This document shows positions 17,743-27,192 of a stretch of DNA of 64,000 nucleotides, piece after piece; the stretch's first letter is position 1, and the number at the start of each line of letters is the position of its first letter. A model generated the notes under the pieces. That model saw nothing but the letters and a program-made list of their open reading frames with translations, did no database searches and was not told the origin of the DNA. The stretch is taken from positions 46,637 through 110,636 of the forward strand of contig JAHHIL010000013.1 in assembly GCA_019358975.1 (NCBI GenBank). The letters run 5' to 3'. The position numbers and the translations under genes are program-made. The stretch comes from Trichocoleus desertorum ATA4-8-CV12. GTDB taxonomy: Bacteria; Cyanobacteriota; Cyanobacteriia; FACHB-46.

Positions 17743-19094
17743 TACTTCGAGTTTTGCATTACGTCCATAACAAAATTGGTGTAGACATCGCCCTGGTTAA
17801 ACTCAGGCGTTTCCAAAATTCTTTGGTGAAAGCCAATAGTCGTGGGTAAGCCTGTGACAGCACACTCTCGCAAGGCCCGCTTCATACGCCGGATGGCAGA
17901 GTCGCGATCGGGAGCCCAAACAATCAGTTTGCCAATCAAGGAGTCGTAATAGGGTGGAATCTCGTAATCCGTGTAGACGTGAGAATCCATCCGCACCCCA
18001 GGTCCACCTGGCGGCAAGTAGCCACTGATCCGACCCGGGCTAGGACGGAAGTTGTAGTCTGGGTCTTCTGCGTTGACTCGACACTCGATCGCATGGCCTT
18101 TGAGCACAATCTGATCTTGAGTAAATTGCAGTCTTTCGCCTTGAGCAATGCGAATTTGCTCTGCAATCAAGTCTAGGCCCGTAATCATTTCTGTCACCGG
18201 GTGCTCGACCTGAATCCGGGTATTCATTTCCATAAAATAGAAACTGCCCGACTGATCCAGCAGAAACTCCACCGTTCCTGCGCCCACATAGTTGATCGAT
18301 TGAGCCACGCGCACTGCTGCCGATCCCATTTTCTCGCGGAGTTCCTGACTCAGGGCAGGACTAGGAGCTTCCTCCAGCAACTTTTGGTGACGACGTTGAA
18401 TGGAGCAGTCTCGCTCCCCTAGGTGAACGACATTGCCGTAGCTGTCAGCCAAAATTTGGAATTCAATGTGGCGGGGTCGCTCGATGAATTTTTCTAGATA
18501 GACTCCCGAATTGCCAAAGGCAGCTTCAGCTTCCCCCTGAGCAGCGAGAAATAGCTTGATCAAATCAACTTCTTCATGAACTAAGCGCATTCCCCGACCG
18601 CCACCACCCGCAGTGGCTTTGATCATCACGGGATAGCCTATTTTGCGGGCTAACACTAAGGCATTTTGCTCATCAGTCACCAAGCCATCACTACCTGGAA
18701 CGGTGGGCACACCCGCTCGTTGCGCGGTCTCCTTGGCTGTGGATTTGTCACCCATCAAACGAATCGATTCCGGAGATGGGCCAATGAAGGAGATTTGGTG
18801 ATCGGCGCAGATCTCAGCAAAGCGGGCGTTTTCTGCTAAAAAACCGTAGCCTGGGTGAATAGCTGTGGCATTACGGGTTAAAGCTGCCGCAATAATATTA
18901 GGAATGTTAAGGTAACTTTTGCCACTCGGTGGTTCGCCAATGCAAACGGCTTCATCTGCCAACTGCACATGGAGCGCATGACGATCGACCGTAGAGTGAA
19001 CCGCAACTGTCACAATCCCCATTTCTTCACAAGTTCGGAGAATGCGGAGGGCGATCTCCCCTCGATTTGCAATCAGAATTTTTGAAAAAAGCAT
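17742..19094 (-). CDS. accC: Biotin carboxylase subunit of acetyl-CoA carboxylase
   Basis: 450 residues, full length. It opens [15 protein letters not shown], has the ATP-grasp glycine loop [11 protein letters not shown] and the catalytic region [15 protein letters not shown]. The enzyme carboxylates biotin on AccB with bicarbonate and ATP, the first committed step of fatty-acid synthesis. No accB is adjacent. The downstream methyltransferase overlaps by one base. Confidence 0.97.
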   Translation of the reverse strand: MLFSKILIANRGEIALRILRTCEEMGIVTVAVHSTVDRHALHVQLADEAVCIGEPPSGKSYLNIPNIIAAALTRNATAIHPGYGFLAENARFAEICADHQISFIGPSPESIRLMGDKSTAKETAQRAGVPTVPGSDGLVTDEQNALVLARKIGYPVMIKATAGGGGRGMRLVHEEVDLIKLFLAAQGEAEAAFGNSGVYLEKFIERPRHIEFQILADSYGNVVHLGERDCSIQRRHQKLLEEAPSPALSQELREKMGSAAVRVAQSINYVGAGTVEFLLDQSGSFYFMEMNTRIQVEHPVTEMITGLDLIAEQIRIAQGERLQFTQDQIVLKGHAIECRVNAEDPDYNFRPSPGRISGYLPPGGPGVRMDSHVYTDYEIPPYYDSLIGKLIVWAPDRDSAIRRMKRALRECAVTGLPTTIGFHQRILETPEFNQGDVYTNFVMDVMQNSK

Positions 19095-19433
19095 CTTCCA
19101 GCTTTAAGGTCAATAATGAGTAAAATAAAGCTTTCTGAGGTGCTCTGGAAGACACCTTGACGGCGGAACCAAACCCAGGAACTTACACGAAAACCTCAGA
19201 TCGGAAACTGATCGTATCACGCTGAGGTGGCTTACTAGAGGAAAGTGCGCCTAGAACTTAAAGATAGCGGGGCATTTTCTAGGGCTGCGGCGGGTTGCGA
19301 CGGGTTGCGATCGCCTTTTCAGAAAATATTTGAGATTTTCCGGAAAATCCTGATCTAAAAGCAAGTTTATGAGCTATTCTAGATAACCGGAGGAAATCAC
19401 GGGCATTCAACCCCTGACAGCCTCTAAAACCAC

Positions 19434-19515
19434 GCGGATGTGGTGGAATTGGTAGACACGCACGCTTGAGGGGCGTGTGGCTCACGCCTTGCGAGTTCGA
19501 GTCTCGCCATCCGCA
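19434..19515 (+). tRNA. tRNA-Leu (anticodon GAG)
   Basis: The acceptor stem GCGGATG (19434-19440) pairs with CATCCGC (19508-19514), followed by discriminator A. The D arm contains GGTAGACAC, the anticodon stem CACGC/GCGTG encloses TTGAGGG with anticodon GAG at 19468-19470, a long variable arm (class II) follows, and the T arm has GTTCGAGTC. The 3' CCA is not encoded. Confidence 0.96.
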
Positions 19516-19625
19516 TTACTTATAACCCTAAGACTTGAGTTAAGGCTCTCCATCTTTAGATTCTTTGCCTCCTGAGCATTTCCTGTTTATGATCAGAGGA
19601 AGAATGAAAAGATTTGTAAAGAGCT

Positions 19626-20237
19626 TTGACTTCCACCTTTAAACCTAATAAGAGCATTACGGTACCAGCTCCCTGGTATGCCCTGACTCCACTTTGGCAA
19701 GATGAAGGGGTTAGTATTCAACAAGGACTGCCTCACGCTCAGTTAGCGCCTGCTTGGCAGATGCTTTTGTTGGGAGATGGCTCGCCGACGCGACATCTAC
19801 AGCTGCTCACGGGTGAGCCGACTGAAGTAGACGTAATTGATATGTCTGCGATCGGCTTGGACGGAGATGGGGCACCAACTCAAATCCAATTGATTCCAGG
19901 CCCTCGTTTAAGGCGGCAGGTGTGGTTGCGCACTGCTTCTGGACAACGGCTTGCCTACGCCACGTCTTGGTGGGAAGCAAGTCATGTAGATGAATATTTG
20001 CAAAATCGATCGCTGCCGATTTGGGCGAGTCTCGCGCGTTTGCGGACTGAGCTATATCGGGATGTACAGGGGATTTATTACGGTCATTCGGCGGTGCTAG
20101 AGGCGGCGTTTGAGCAGACGGGACCGTTTTGGGGGCGGCACTATCTGTTCTGGCATCATGGGCAACCGCTGACGCTGATTTATGAGGTATTTTCGCCTTA
20201 TTTGCAGCGGTATTTGGGTTCTATGAAGTTGGATTAA
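19626..20237 (+). CDS. Chorismate lyase (DUF98/Ycf21 type)
   Basis: 203 residues. The family core is WQMLLLGDGSPTRHLQLLTGE, then GPRLRRQVWLRTASGQRLAYATSWW (split here only in description), and a C-terminal FWHHGQPLTLIYEVFSPYL. The cyanobacterial enzyme turns chorismate into 4-hydroxybenzoate for plastoquinone synthesis. The prenyltransferase that uses the product, UbiA, is at 49475. The start is uncertain: no in-frame ATG precedes the conserved region, so the TTG at 19626, preceded by an AAAGAG-like site, is the best choice. Confidence 0.85.
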   Translation: MTSTFKPNKSITVPAPWYALTPLWQDEGVSIQQGLPHAQLAPAWQMLLLGDGSPTRHLQLLTGEPTEVDVIDMSAIGLDGDGAPTQIQLIPGPRLRRQVWLRTASGQRLAYATSWWEASHVDEYLQNRSLPIWASLARLRTELYRDVQGIYYGHSAVLEAAFEQTGPFWGRHYLFWHHGQPLTLIYEVFSPYLQRYLGSMKLD

Positions 20238-20256
20238 CTCGGCTAAAACCAAGAGC

Positions 20257-20303
20257 TTGGGGGCACTCGCCCCCAAACCCCCACTGAGGGACGGTTGCGT
20301 CCC
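20257..20303 (+). repeat. Pair of GC-rich hairpins after chorismate lyase
   Basis: TTGGGGGC and GCCCCCAA (20257-20276) form one hairpin and GGGACG and CGTCCC (20288-20303) a second. A third, CCCCC AGGATT GGGGG, occurs near 20394-20409. No T tract follows, so these look like dispersed cyanobacterial hairpin repeats rather than simple terminators. They fill most of the 209-bp gap between converging genes. Confidence 0.55.
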
Positions 20304-20446
20304 CCAGACCCCCTCCAAAAGTAGGTTGTTTCGTTGGTTGCTCTGCTCCCTTTTCCCAGAATTGGGAGGATGGGGATTACATATAGCAGGTTCCCCCAGG
20401 ATTGGGGGCCAAGGGGGCTAGAGCGAGAGCAATAGACTGTTATGTG

Positions 20447-21982
20447 TTATGAAGCGGTGCCGACTTTCTCTTTTTCTAGGCGCAGTTTGGAGCGCTTGAC
20501 GGGTTCGGGGATGGAGATGGGGTAGTCGCCTGTGAAGCAAGCGGAGCAGAAACTGTTGGGATCTTCGCGGGTGGCGGTGAGCATGCCTTCCCAGCTGAGA
20601 TAAGCCAGGGAATCTACCTCAATCTGTTCAGCAATTTCTGCGACAGATTTGGTCGCTGCAATCAGTTGATCTTGATTGTCGGTGTCGATGCCGTAGAAGC
20701 AAGGATGGGTGACAGGTGGCGAGGAAATCCGCATGTGCACTTCGGTCGCTCCAGCATCTCGTAAAGCCTTGACAATCTTGCGACTGGTGGTGCCCCGGAC
20801 GATCGAGTCATCTACGATGATCACGCGCTTGCCTTCTAGCACGTCTCGGAGGGGGTTGAGTTTCATCCGAATCCCAGCTTCTCGCATGCTCTGGGTCGGT
20901 TGAATGAAGGTGCGACCGACGTAGCGGTTTTTGATTAAGCCTTCGGCGTAGGGGATGCCAGAACCTTGGGAGAATCCGATCGCGGCAGGAATTCCAGAGT
21001 CGGGGACGGCAATGACAATATCCGCATCAATCGGGGATTCTTGTGCGAGTTGGCGACCAATCCGCATCCGATAGCTGTATAAGCTTTCGTGGCTCATGAC
21101 GCTATCGGGACGGGCGAAGTAGATCATTTCAAAGATGCAGAGCTTTCGTTGAGGCTGTTGCGCCCACTGGAATGAAGCTAAACCTTCTTCAGAAATCCAA
21201 ACCAGTTCTCCGGGTTCTACGTCTCGGAGGAATTCAGCACCAATAATGTCGAGGCCGCAGGTTTCGGAGGAGAGCACATAGCGCTCTGGCGTGTTGCCGT
21301 CGGGACTGGGAATCACTCCGATCACGAGGGGACGGATACCGTTGGGATCGCGTACGCCAATCATGCCGTTGGGGGTACCGATGACGAAACTGAAGGCTCC
21401 TTGGCAGCGGTGCAAGGCGCTAATAGTGCCTTCTAACCAATCTTTGCCGCTATTGATGGCTTCGGCGATCGCGAAAGCAGCTAATTCTGAGTCAGTGGTG
21501 GTGACGAGGTTAAAGTTGTTTTGTAACAGCTCTTGGCGCAGAGTCTCGGTGTTGACCAAGTTGCCGTTGTGAGCCAGGGCTAAGGAACCCAAGCGGGTTT
21601 CCACCACAGCAGGTTGAGCATTGACGACGCGGCTAGAACCTGTGGTGGAGTAGCGGGTGTGGCCGACTGCTATATGTCCAGGCATTGTACCCAGCATCGA
21701 CTCGTTGAATACATGGGAAACCAGCCCCATGCCCTTATGCAGATGGACTTTGTCACCTTCAAAGGTGGCGATCCCAGCCGATTCTTGGCCCCGATGCTGT
21801 AAAGCATATAGACCAAAATAGGTTAGCTTCGCAACAGCTTGTTCGGGGGCATAAACGCCAAAAACTCCACAGGCTTCCTCTGGCTTGTCGGGTCGAGCGT
21901 CGCCGCTGCCTTCTCCCTGGCTATCGCTAGTCAGAGGCAAGGAATCGTCAGGGAACGCAAGATCAGAATGGGTGGGAATCAT
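20447..21982 (-). CDS. purF: Amidophosphoribosyltransferase
   Basis: 511 residues. After a 37-residue propeptide-like leader the catalytic Cys38 begins the glutaminase domain (CGVFGVYAPE), followed by YALQHRGQESAG; the phosphoribosyltransferase domain has the PRPP loop VIIVDDSIVRGTT. It catalyses the first step of purine synthesis, replacing PRPP pyrophosphate with ammonia from glutamine. C-terminal cysteines (CFYGID, SFCSACF) resemble the 4Fe-4S ligands of the Bacillus-type enzyme. It follows purL on the same strand, 184 bp downstream, and may share its transcript. Confidence 0.97.
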   Translation of the reverse strand: MIPTHSDLAFPDDSLPLTSDSQGEGSGDARPDKPEEACGVFGVYAPEQAVAKLTYFGLYALQHRGQESAGIATFEGDKVHLHKGMGLVSHVFNESMLGTMPGHIAVGHTRYSTTGSSRVVNAQPAVVETRLGSLALAHNGNLVNTETLRQELLQNNFNLVTTTDSELAAFAIAEAINSGKDWLEGTISALHRCQGAFSFVIGTPNGMIGVRDPNGIRPLVIGVIPSPDGNTPERYVLSSETCGLDIIGAEFLRDVEPGELVWISEEGLASFQWAQQPQRKLCIFEMIYFARPDSVMSHESLYSYRMRIGRQLAQESPIDADIVIAVPDSGIPAAIGFSQGSGIPYAEGLIKNRYVGRTFIQPTQSMREAGIRMKLNPLRDVLEGKRVIIVDDSIVRGTTSRKIVKALRDAGATEVHMRISSPPVTHPCFYGIDTDNQDQLIAATKSVAEIAEQIEVDSLAYLSWEGMLTATREDPNSFCSACFTGDYPISIPEPVKRSKLRLEKEKVGTAS

Positions 21983-22166
21983 GCTGCGGATCAGCTCCTA
22001 GTAGGTTGAATCGGAGGGGTGGGATTGAGATTGAAACTTTAAACAGCCAGCAATTGACTTAACGTTTCTTTAATAATCCCACCAAAAACCTTAAACGGAA
22101 CAACTCCCTGGCCTTAACTCAAGGAATTCGTATCTTGTGCTACAACTACGGTTGCCGCGCCACTAT

Positions 22167-24521
22167 CTAGACTGCTAAACGACGCTCAATGGCATTGAGC
22201 CAGCGATCGCTCATATCTGCAATGCTAACGTCGATAACCGGAACAGAGGGTCTGGTGGAAATCCGTAAACCAGCGTTCGGATTACCCACCTGACCGAGAT
22301 TTTGCCAGTGTTCTCCTAAGTGTTCTTGTAAATAGGTTTCCCAATTTGCGGCTTGGTCTGGAGCTACAGAGACCAGAATTCTAGCGCCACCTTCTCCGAA
22401 TAGGAGCTGATCCCAGCGCAGGGAGGCAGGTTCGGAGGCAGAAATATCTAGGGTGATTTCGGCTCCTTTCTGGCCGCTGATGCAAGATTCGGCGAGGGCG
22501 ATCGCGATACCCCCTTCGGCACAGTCATGAGCGGAGCGTACCCAACCTTGGCGAATGCCTTCGCGACATACGGCTTGGACTTGACGTTCTAGGTTGAAAT
22601 CAACTACAGGTGGTTTGCCTGCCACGGTGTTGTGGATGGCGGCGAGATATTCTGATGCGCCGAGAGTAATGGCTTCTGAATCAGGGTTATCCAGGCGGAG
22701 TCCTAATAAATAGATGCGATCGCCTGCGGCTTGCCAACCTTGCCCACAAATCCGGTTGAGATCTGGAACTAAGCCCACCATCCCGACGACAGGGGTAGGA
22801 TAAATCGGTTGGGGTTTGCCTTCGGAGTCTAGAGTTTCATTGTAGAGCGAGACGTTGCCGCCTGTGACGGGGGTTTTGAACTCAGCGCAGGCTTCGGCCA
22901 GACCTCGGCAAGCTTCCGCTAGCTGCCAGTAACCGATGGGTTTTTCGGGGCTACCAAAGTTGAGGTTGTCAGTCACAGCAAGGGGTTCGGCTCCCACGCA
23001 GCTGAGGTTACGGGCGGCTTCGGCGACAGCGGCTTTGGCACCTTCGTAGGGATGTAAGTACACGTAACGGGGGTTGCAATCTACAGTAGCGGCGACTCCA
23101 GTGTTGGCTTGAGCGGGAGAACTGTTGATGGGACGCACCCGCACTACTGCTGCATCTGCGCCGCCGGGCATGAGGACGGTGTTGTTTTGTACTTGGTGGT
23201 CGTACTGGCGATACACCCAACGCTTCGAGGCGATCGTGGGAGTTTCTAGCAGTTGGAACAGCACCTCATTCCAGGTTTTGTTGTTGCCTGCTAGTTCAAT
23301 GCCAGCGGCAGAGCAAGGCGGCAAGCGATCGCTCGTCCATTCCCAAGCTTTGCGGGCGTACTCTGGTGGCTCGGCCATCAGTTCCCGGTGATAGATGGGG
23401 GTGTTGTCGGCCAGAGCAGTGGCAGGAATCTCCGCAGCAACTTCTCCTTGGAAGAGAATCCGCACAATCGGCTCTTGAATCACGGTGCCTGCGACCACCG
23501 CGTGCAATCCCCAACGCTCAAAGATATCAATTAATTCTTGCTCACGGCCTTTGTGGGCCACAAACAGCATCCGCTCCTGCGACTCAGAGAGCAGATACTC
23601 GTAGGGCACCATGCCAGTCTCGCGCACCGGAATCAGATCCAAGTTCAGCTCAATCCCTACACCACCCTTAGCCGCCATCTCGGAGGTGGAGCAGGTAATC
23701 CCTGCCGCGCCCATATCCTGAGCCGCGACCACCGCCCCAGTTTTGAAGGCTTCGAGGCAAGCTTCAATCAAGGATTTCTCTAAGAACGGATCACCCACTT
23801 GCACCGCTGGGCGATCGTCCATTGACTCGTCGCTGAGTTCGGCACTGGCAAAGCTGGCTCCACCCATGCCATCGCGCCCTGTGGTGGAACCAACATACAA
23901 CACAGGGTTGCCAATGCCGTTAGCTCCTGATTTAACGATGTCTGAGGTTTCCATTAACCCCAAGGCCATCGCGTTGACCAAAGGATTGCCAGAATAGGCA
24001 GGGTCAAAGTAAACCTCACCGCCTACAGTGGGTACACCGACACAATTGCCGTAGTGGGAAATGCCTGATACCACGCCGTTAAACAAGCGCCGAGTTTTAG
24101 CATCATCGAGGGAGCCGAAGCGTAAGGAGTTGAGAATTGCGATCGGACGAGCCCCCATTGTAAAGATGTCGCGCAGAATCCCGCCGACCCCAGTTGCGGC
24201 CCCTTGGAACGGCTCCACGGCTGACGGGTGGTTGTGAGATTCGATCTTGAAGGCCAACTGGAGGCCATCGCCCAAATCCACGACTCCAGCGTTTTCTCCA
24301 GGGCCCACCAAGATGCGATCGCCTTCCGTGGGAAATTGCTTGAGCAGAGGCCGAGAGTTTTTGTAACAGCAGTGCTCGGACCACATCACCCCGAACATGC
24401 CCAGCTCGGCTTTGTTAGGATGCCGACCCAAGCGATCGACAATTTCTTCGTATTCTTCTGGTTTGATACCTTCTGAAGCAATTTCTTCCGGAGAAAACGG
24501 AGCCGAGGAAATGGCGGACAT
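22167..24521 (-). CDS. purL: Phosphoribosylformylglycinamidine synthase subunit PurL
   Basis: 784 residues, the small PurL type that works with separate PurS and PurQ. It shows [20 protein letters not shown], the ATP-site [19 protein letters not shown], and the second-half [14 protein letters not shown]. It converts FGAR to FGAM in purine synthesis. The ATG at 24521 is preferred because AAGG stands 5 bases upstream and the conserved region begins soon after; a TTG 66 bp upstream would add 22 unconserved residues. purF follows downstream on the same strand. Confidence 0.96.
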   Translation of the reverse strand: MSAISSAPFSPEEIASEGIKPEEYEEIVDRLGRHPNKAELGMFGVMWSEHCCYKNSRPLLKQFPTEGDRILVGPGENAGVVDLGDGLQLAFKIESHNHPSAVEPFQGAATGVGGILRDIFTMGARPIAILNSLRFGSLDDAKTRRLFNGVVSGISHYGNCVGVPTVGGEVYFDPAYSGNPLVNAMALGLMETSDIVKSGANGIGNPVLYVGSTTGRDGMGGASFASAELSDESMDDRPAVQVGDPFLEKSLIEACLEAFKTGAVVAAQDMGAAGITCSTSEMAAKGGVGIELNLDLIPVRETGMVPYEYLLSESQERMLFVAHKGREQELIDIFERWGLHAVVAGTVIQEPIVRILFQGEVAAEIPATALADNTPIYHRELMAEPPEYARKAWEWTSDRLPPCSAAGIELAGNNKTWNEVLFQLLETPTIASKRWVYRQYDHQVQNNTVLMPGGADAAVVRVRPINSSPAQANTGVAATVDCNPRYVYLHPYEGAKAAVAEAARNLSCVGAEPLAVTDNLNFGSPEKPIGYWQLAEACRGLAEACAEFKTPVTGGNVSLYNETLDSEGKPQPIYPTPVVGMVGLVPDLNRICGQGWQAAGDRIYLLGLRLDNPDSEAITLGASEYLAAIHNTVAGKPPVVDFNLERQVQAVCREGIRQGWVRSAHDCAEGGIAIALAESCISGQKGAEITLDISASEPASLRWDQLLFGEGGARILVSVAPDQAANWETYLQEHLGEHWQNLGQVGNPNAGLRISTRPSVPVIDVSIADMSDRWLNAIERRLAV

Positions 24522-24597
24522 AGAAGCCTTGCGCGAATCTGGACAGGTTTCAATTTTATCGATATTTTTCGCGTTTCCCGTGTCCAAATTGCCGGTC

Positions 24598-25248
24598 TTA
24601 AATTCTTTCTTGCACCCAAGCCCGCAACAATTGCAAGGACTGAACCAAGCCTAGAGAATCACTTTGCTCGATAAACTCCAACACTCTCGCCGCAGGTAAA
24701 AAATTAAAAGCTAGGCTGGTTTCACTGACGAAATACTGTTGATTTTGCAATTGATAAATTGTGAGTTGCTGCTCTGGTACTGGGTCACTGTTGCTGGTGT
24801 AGCACCAAACTTCAGGAATGCCTAAAGCCGCATAAATAGGTAGTTTGTCGAGTGTGCTACTGGTAAAGGTAATATCTAAAACCAAATCGGGAACAGGATC
24901 ATGGGACAAGTCCAGATTAGTTTTGCCTAGCATCTGAGGCGCATGAGAAATATAGAAACAAGCATTCGGTTCGATCGCGCATTGCACTTCAGGTTGCTGC
25001 AACAAAGCTGAACTAAATCCCACGAGTTTTAGATAAGTCTCATCGGCTAGAACCAACAGCAATGATTCAATCAGTTTGCGGTAGCGCTCATGTTCCTCGT
25101 GCGGGTTCATCATTTCCATGCGTCCCCGATGGTAAGCAAAGCGAGTGGTACGGTCTGCGCCTAGCTCCGCTAATATATTCTCAAATTTTTGCCAGCTAAT
25201 TTTGTCTAATACAACCCGTTGCTCAGACGTTACTGAACTGCTGCTCAT
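24598..25248 (-). CDS. Uma2-family (DUF820) putative restriction-like endonuclease
   Basis: 216 residues. The PD-(D/E)XK core is recognisable as [19 protein letters not shown] with GIPEVWCY, and the N-terminal [18 protein letters not shown] is typical of Uma2. These proteins are greatly expanded in cyanobacteria. Their biological role is unsettled, with links to mobile elements and toxin-like nucleases proposed. It is the first of three Uma2 genes in the window (also 39926 and 60289) and lies 76 bp upstream of purL on the same strand. Confidence 0.85.
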   Translation of the reverse strand: MSSSSVTSEQRVVLDKISWQKFENILAELGADRTTRFAYHRGRMEMMNPHEEHERYRKLIESLLLVLADETYLKLVGFSSALLQQPEVQCAIEPNACFYISHAPQMLGKTNLDLSHDPVPDLVLDITFTSSTLDKLPIYAALGIPEVWCYTSNSDPVPEQQLTIYQLQNQQYFVSETSLAFNFLPAARVLEFIEQSDSLGLVQSLQLLRAWVQERI

Positions 25249-25340
25249 GTCAAGACCTCGATCTGTCTTCTCAATTGAATGGTAGTGGACTCCCTCTCAT
25301 AGTCCAGCGAGAAGTTCATTACATTTAAAGGCGATCGCTC

Positions 25341-26246
25341 TTACTGACTAAATCTCAAAATCTCTTCAGCAGTGATGACTGGCTTTTCTAGATGAGGCAC
25401 ATGACCGCAATCACGTATCCAAACTAGTTCGCTGTTCGCGATCGCCCCTCTAAATTTCTCCGCATCAGCCGTTCCTAGCATGCCATCACGATCGCCCCAG
25501 AGAATCAGTGTCGGTTGATGGATTTGGGAAATTTGCTGGGCCGACAAATTGTAGCCACCGCTTTTAGTGAAACTGGCGATCGCTTCCGCCCATCCTGGCA
25601 TTTCTAAATGCACCCCTGCACAACGGATCGCCTCTAAATCTGCGGCAGTGAAACCGCCAAAGGTAGTGCCGAAACTCAGCGGTAGGAGTTTACGTTGTCG
25701 CCAAAACTCGACTGCAAACAGATCGAAAGGAGAAAATAAAAACTGACCCAGCGGAAAAGAGCCGCTAAAGCCCACACTATCGATCAGCACCAACTTCTCA
25801 ACGCATTGGGGATAGGCCAGAGTAAAGTCGATCGCCGCTGCTCCACCTAAAGAAGCCCCAACTAAAATTACAGGCCGCTGAATCAGAGTCTGCCAAAAAC
25901 TGTAGAGGTGAGTTCTAATCGTGCTGGGATTAAGCGGGATATTTACCACTCGCTCGGTAAAGCCTGAACCCAATAGATCAACTGCCCATGTCTCTTGCTG
26001 GCAAGCTAAGTAGGGCATGAGCGATCGAAACTCTAATACTGAGCTATCAAAGCCGTGCAGCAACAGAATAGGAGTCTTCTCAGTACCTTGCTGAACATAA
26101 GCAGTTGCAATAGGCGAAACAGTTAAAGGCGTAGGAATTGCTTGTTGTTGGATTTGCTGAGCTAAGGCGATCGCGGTGGGGTCTTGCAACAATCGCACAG
26201 TAGAGGGCAGAAAGCGGGGAAACATAACGTCGTGCAAACCATTCAT
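25341..26246 (-). CDS. Alpha/beta-hydrolase-fold protein
   Basis: About 301 residues from the ATG at 26246; an ATG at 26225 (MFPRFLP) is equally likely, whereas the longest frame uses TTG at 26279. It shows the oxyanion region LLLHGFDSSVLEFRSL, the nucleophile elbow GASLGG with Ser, an acid in WGDRDGML and the catalytic His in DCGHVPHLEKP, so the triad is complete. The substrate is unknown; similar cyanobacterial proteins are annotated as general esterases or lipases. Its 5' end abuts the relic methyltransferase on the opposite strand. Confidence 0.85.
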   Translation of the reverse strand: MNGLHDVMFPRFLPSTVRLLQDPTAIALAQQIQQQAIPTPLTVSPIATAYVQQGTEKTPILLLHGFDSSVLEFRSLMPYLACQQETWAVDLLGSGFTERVVNIPLNPSTIRTHLYSFWQTLIQRPVILVGASLGGAAAIDFTLAYPQCVEKLVLIDSVGFSGSFPLGQFLFSPFDLFAVEFWRQRKLLPLSFGTTFGGFTAADLEAIRCAGVHLEMPGWAEAIASFTKSGGYNLSAQQISQIHQPTLILWGDRDGMLGTADAEKFRGAIANSELVWIRDCGHVPHLEKPVITAEEILRFSQ

Positions 26247-26288
26247 TCTGTGGTGGGCTGTGGAGAGCAGCAGTATCAAGATGGGTGG

Positions 26289-26575
26289 CGATCAGGCTCA
26301 TGGGATGGCTTCAGTCCTGACTTTGTAGACCCTGCACCGTGGTATTTCCGCACCCTTGAGTCTTGGACTCGGCTGTTTGTAGACAGTGGCTTGAGGTTGG
26401 TAGAGTTGCGAGAACCGCTATAGTGCTACGCATCAAGTTTAGGGCAAAGGGGGTGTGGGGGCTTCGCCCCCAGCCAGGGGTGAAACCCCTGCACCCCGTC
26501 TTAACCTTTATCAGTACTGCTATACACCCAGACGCAGGCAAGCCAGCTTCCATCATTTTCATGGGTACACGATAG
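26289..26575 (+). pseudogene. C-terminal relic of a SAM methyltransferase, split by the MITE-like repeat
   Basis: Bases 26310-26420 encode FSPDFVDPAPWYFRTLESW and on to VDSGLRLVELREPL, and bases 26525-26575 continue HPDAGKPASIIFMGTR then stop. Removing the 102-bp element plus one TA joins these in a single frame (Pro-Leu-His-Pro), the usual ending of a group of class I methyltransferases. No SAM-binding half remains; upstream bases are occupied by the divergent hydrolase gene. The gene was therefore truncated and also interrupted. Confidence 0.8.
26419..26524 (+). repeat. MITE-like element, copy B, inserted in a methyltransferase relic
   Basis: The element (26421-26522, 102 bp) is flanked by TA on both sides and splits a coding remnant precisely, so TA is a true target-site duplication. 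Compared with copy A at 14831 the ends and most of the body match, but the second hairpin loop is inverted: AGGGGTGAAACCCCT here against AGGGGTTTCACCCCT there, exact reverse complements. Confidence 0.88.
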
Positions 26576-26709
26576 GAACGCAATTATAGGGACGCGATCG
26601 CCTCTGTAATCAAAGTTCAAATTTTCCTACAACTTTAGGTATATATCTTCAGGAACGAATGCCCCACTCTCGCTATGCTTAAAGTATTAACCTTACAGAG
26701 TCTTTGAGC

Positions 26710-26859
26710 ATGTCAGCTATCCCCGATTGCATCAGCACCCTGGAGTTGTCTAAGCTTTGGATTTATAAGGCTTTGAAAGAAATAGAAGCCGAAAGAGAGC
26801 AGGAGCAATCAGAACAGCTAGAGCCAGAGCAATCAGAGCAATCAGACAAAGAAGGTTAA
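26710..26859 (+). CDS. Small acidic protein of unknown function (49 aa)
   Basis: ATG at 26710 to TAA at 26857. The first half reads MSAIPDCISTLELSKLWIYK and could form a helix; the second half is a Glu/Gln/Ser repeat (EQEQSEQLEPEQSEQSDKEG). No Shine-Dalgarno is evident. The contrast between a structured-looking start and a low-complexity tail makes it a plausible real small gene, but I recognise no family. Confidence 0.35.
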   Translation: MSAIPDCISTLELSKLWIYKALKEIEAEREQEQSEQLEPEQSEQSDKEG

Positions 26860-26953
26860 TTCCCGTTAAGAGGATTCATAGAGTTAGCGGCAAGTAGTTA
26901 ATCCATTAGTCCTCAGTAGGCTGTTGTAACTTCTTGAGCCGTTTTCCTTCCTG

Positions 26954-27067
26954 CTATGAGATTTCATCCATATCCATTTGAGTTGCACACTCGTCAGTTT
27001 TGTCCAGAAAGTCTTGCACCTCTTGGTTAATCTCCGCAGCTTGTTGTTCAACATTTTTCTCGCTCAT
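26954..27067 (-). CDS. Small hydrophilic protein of unknown function (37 aa)
   Basis: On the minus strand ATG at 27067 is preceded by AAAGGAA with 5-6 bases spacing, a good ribosome-binding site. The 37 codons begin MSEKNVEQQAAEINQEVQDF and end MDMDEIS before TAG at 26954-26956. The protein is acidic, helical and has one cysteine. It is convergent with the 49-residue gene. No family is recognised. Confidence 0.45.
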   Translation of the reverse strand: MSEKNVEQQAAEINQEVQDFLDKTDECATQMDMDEIS

Positions 27068-27192
27068 GCGGGTTCCTTTAGGCTTGGTTCATACAAACAA
27101 TGAAACGCACAACCAAGGTGCGTAACTCATAGATAAAGAACTTGTTTTGCTAAAACCTCAGCTTTAGGGGGCAAATCAAGCTACAAGCCATT

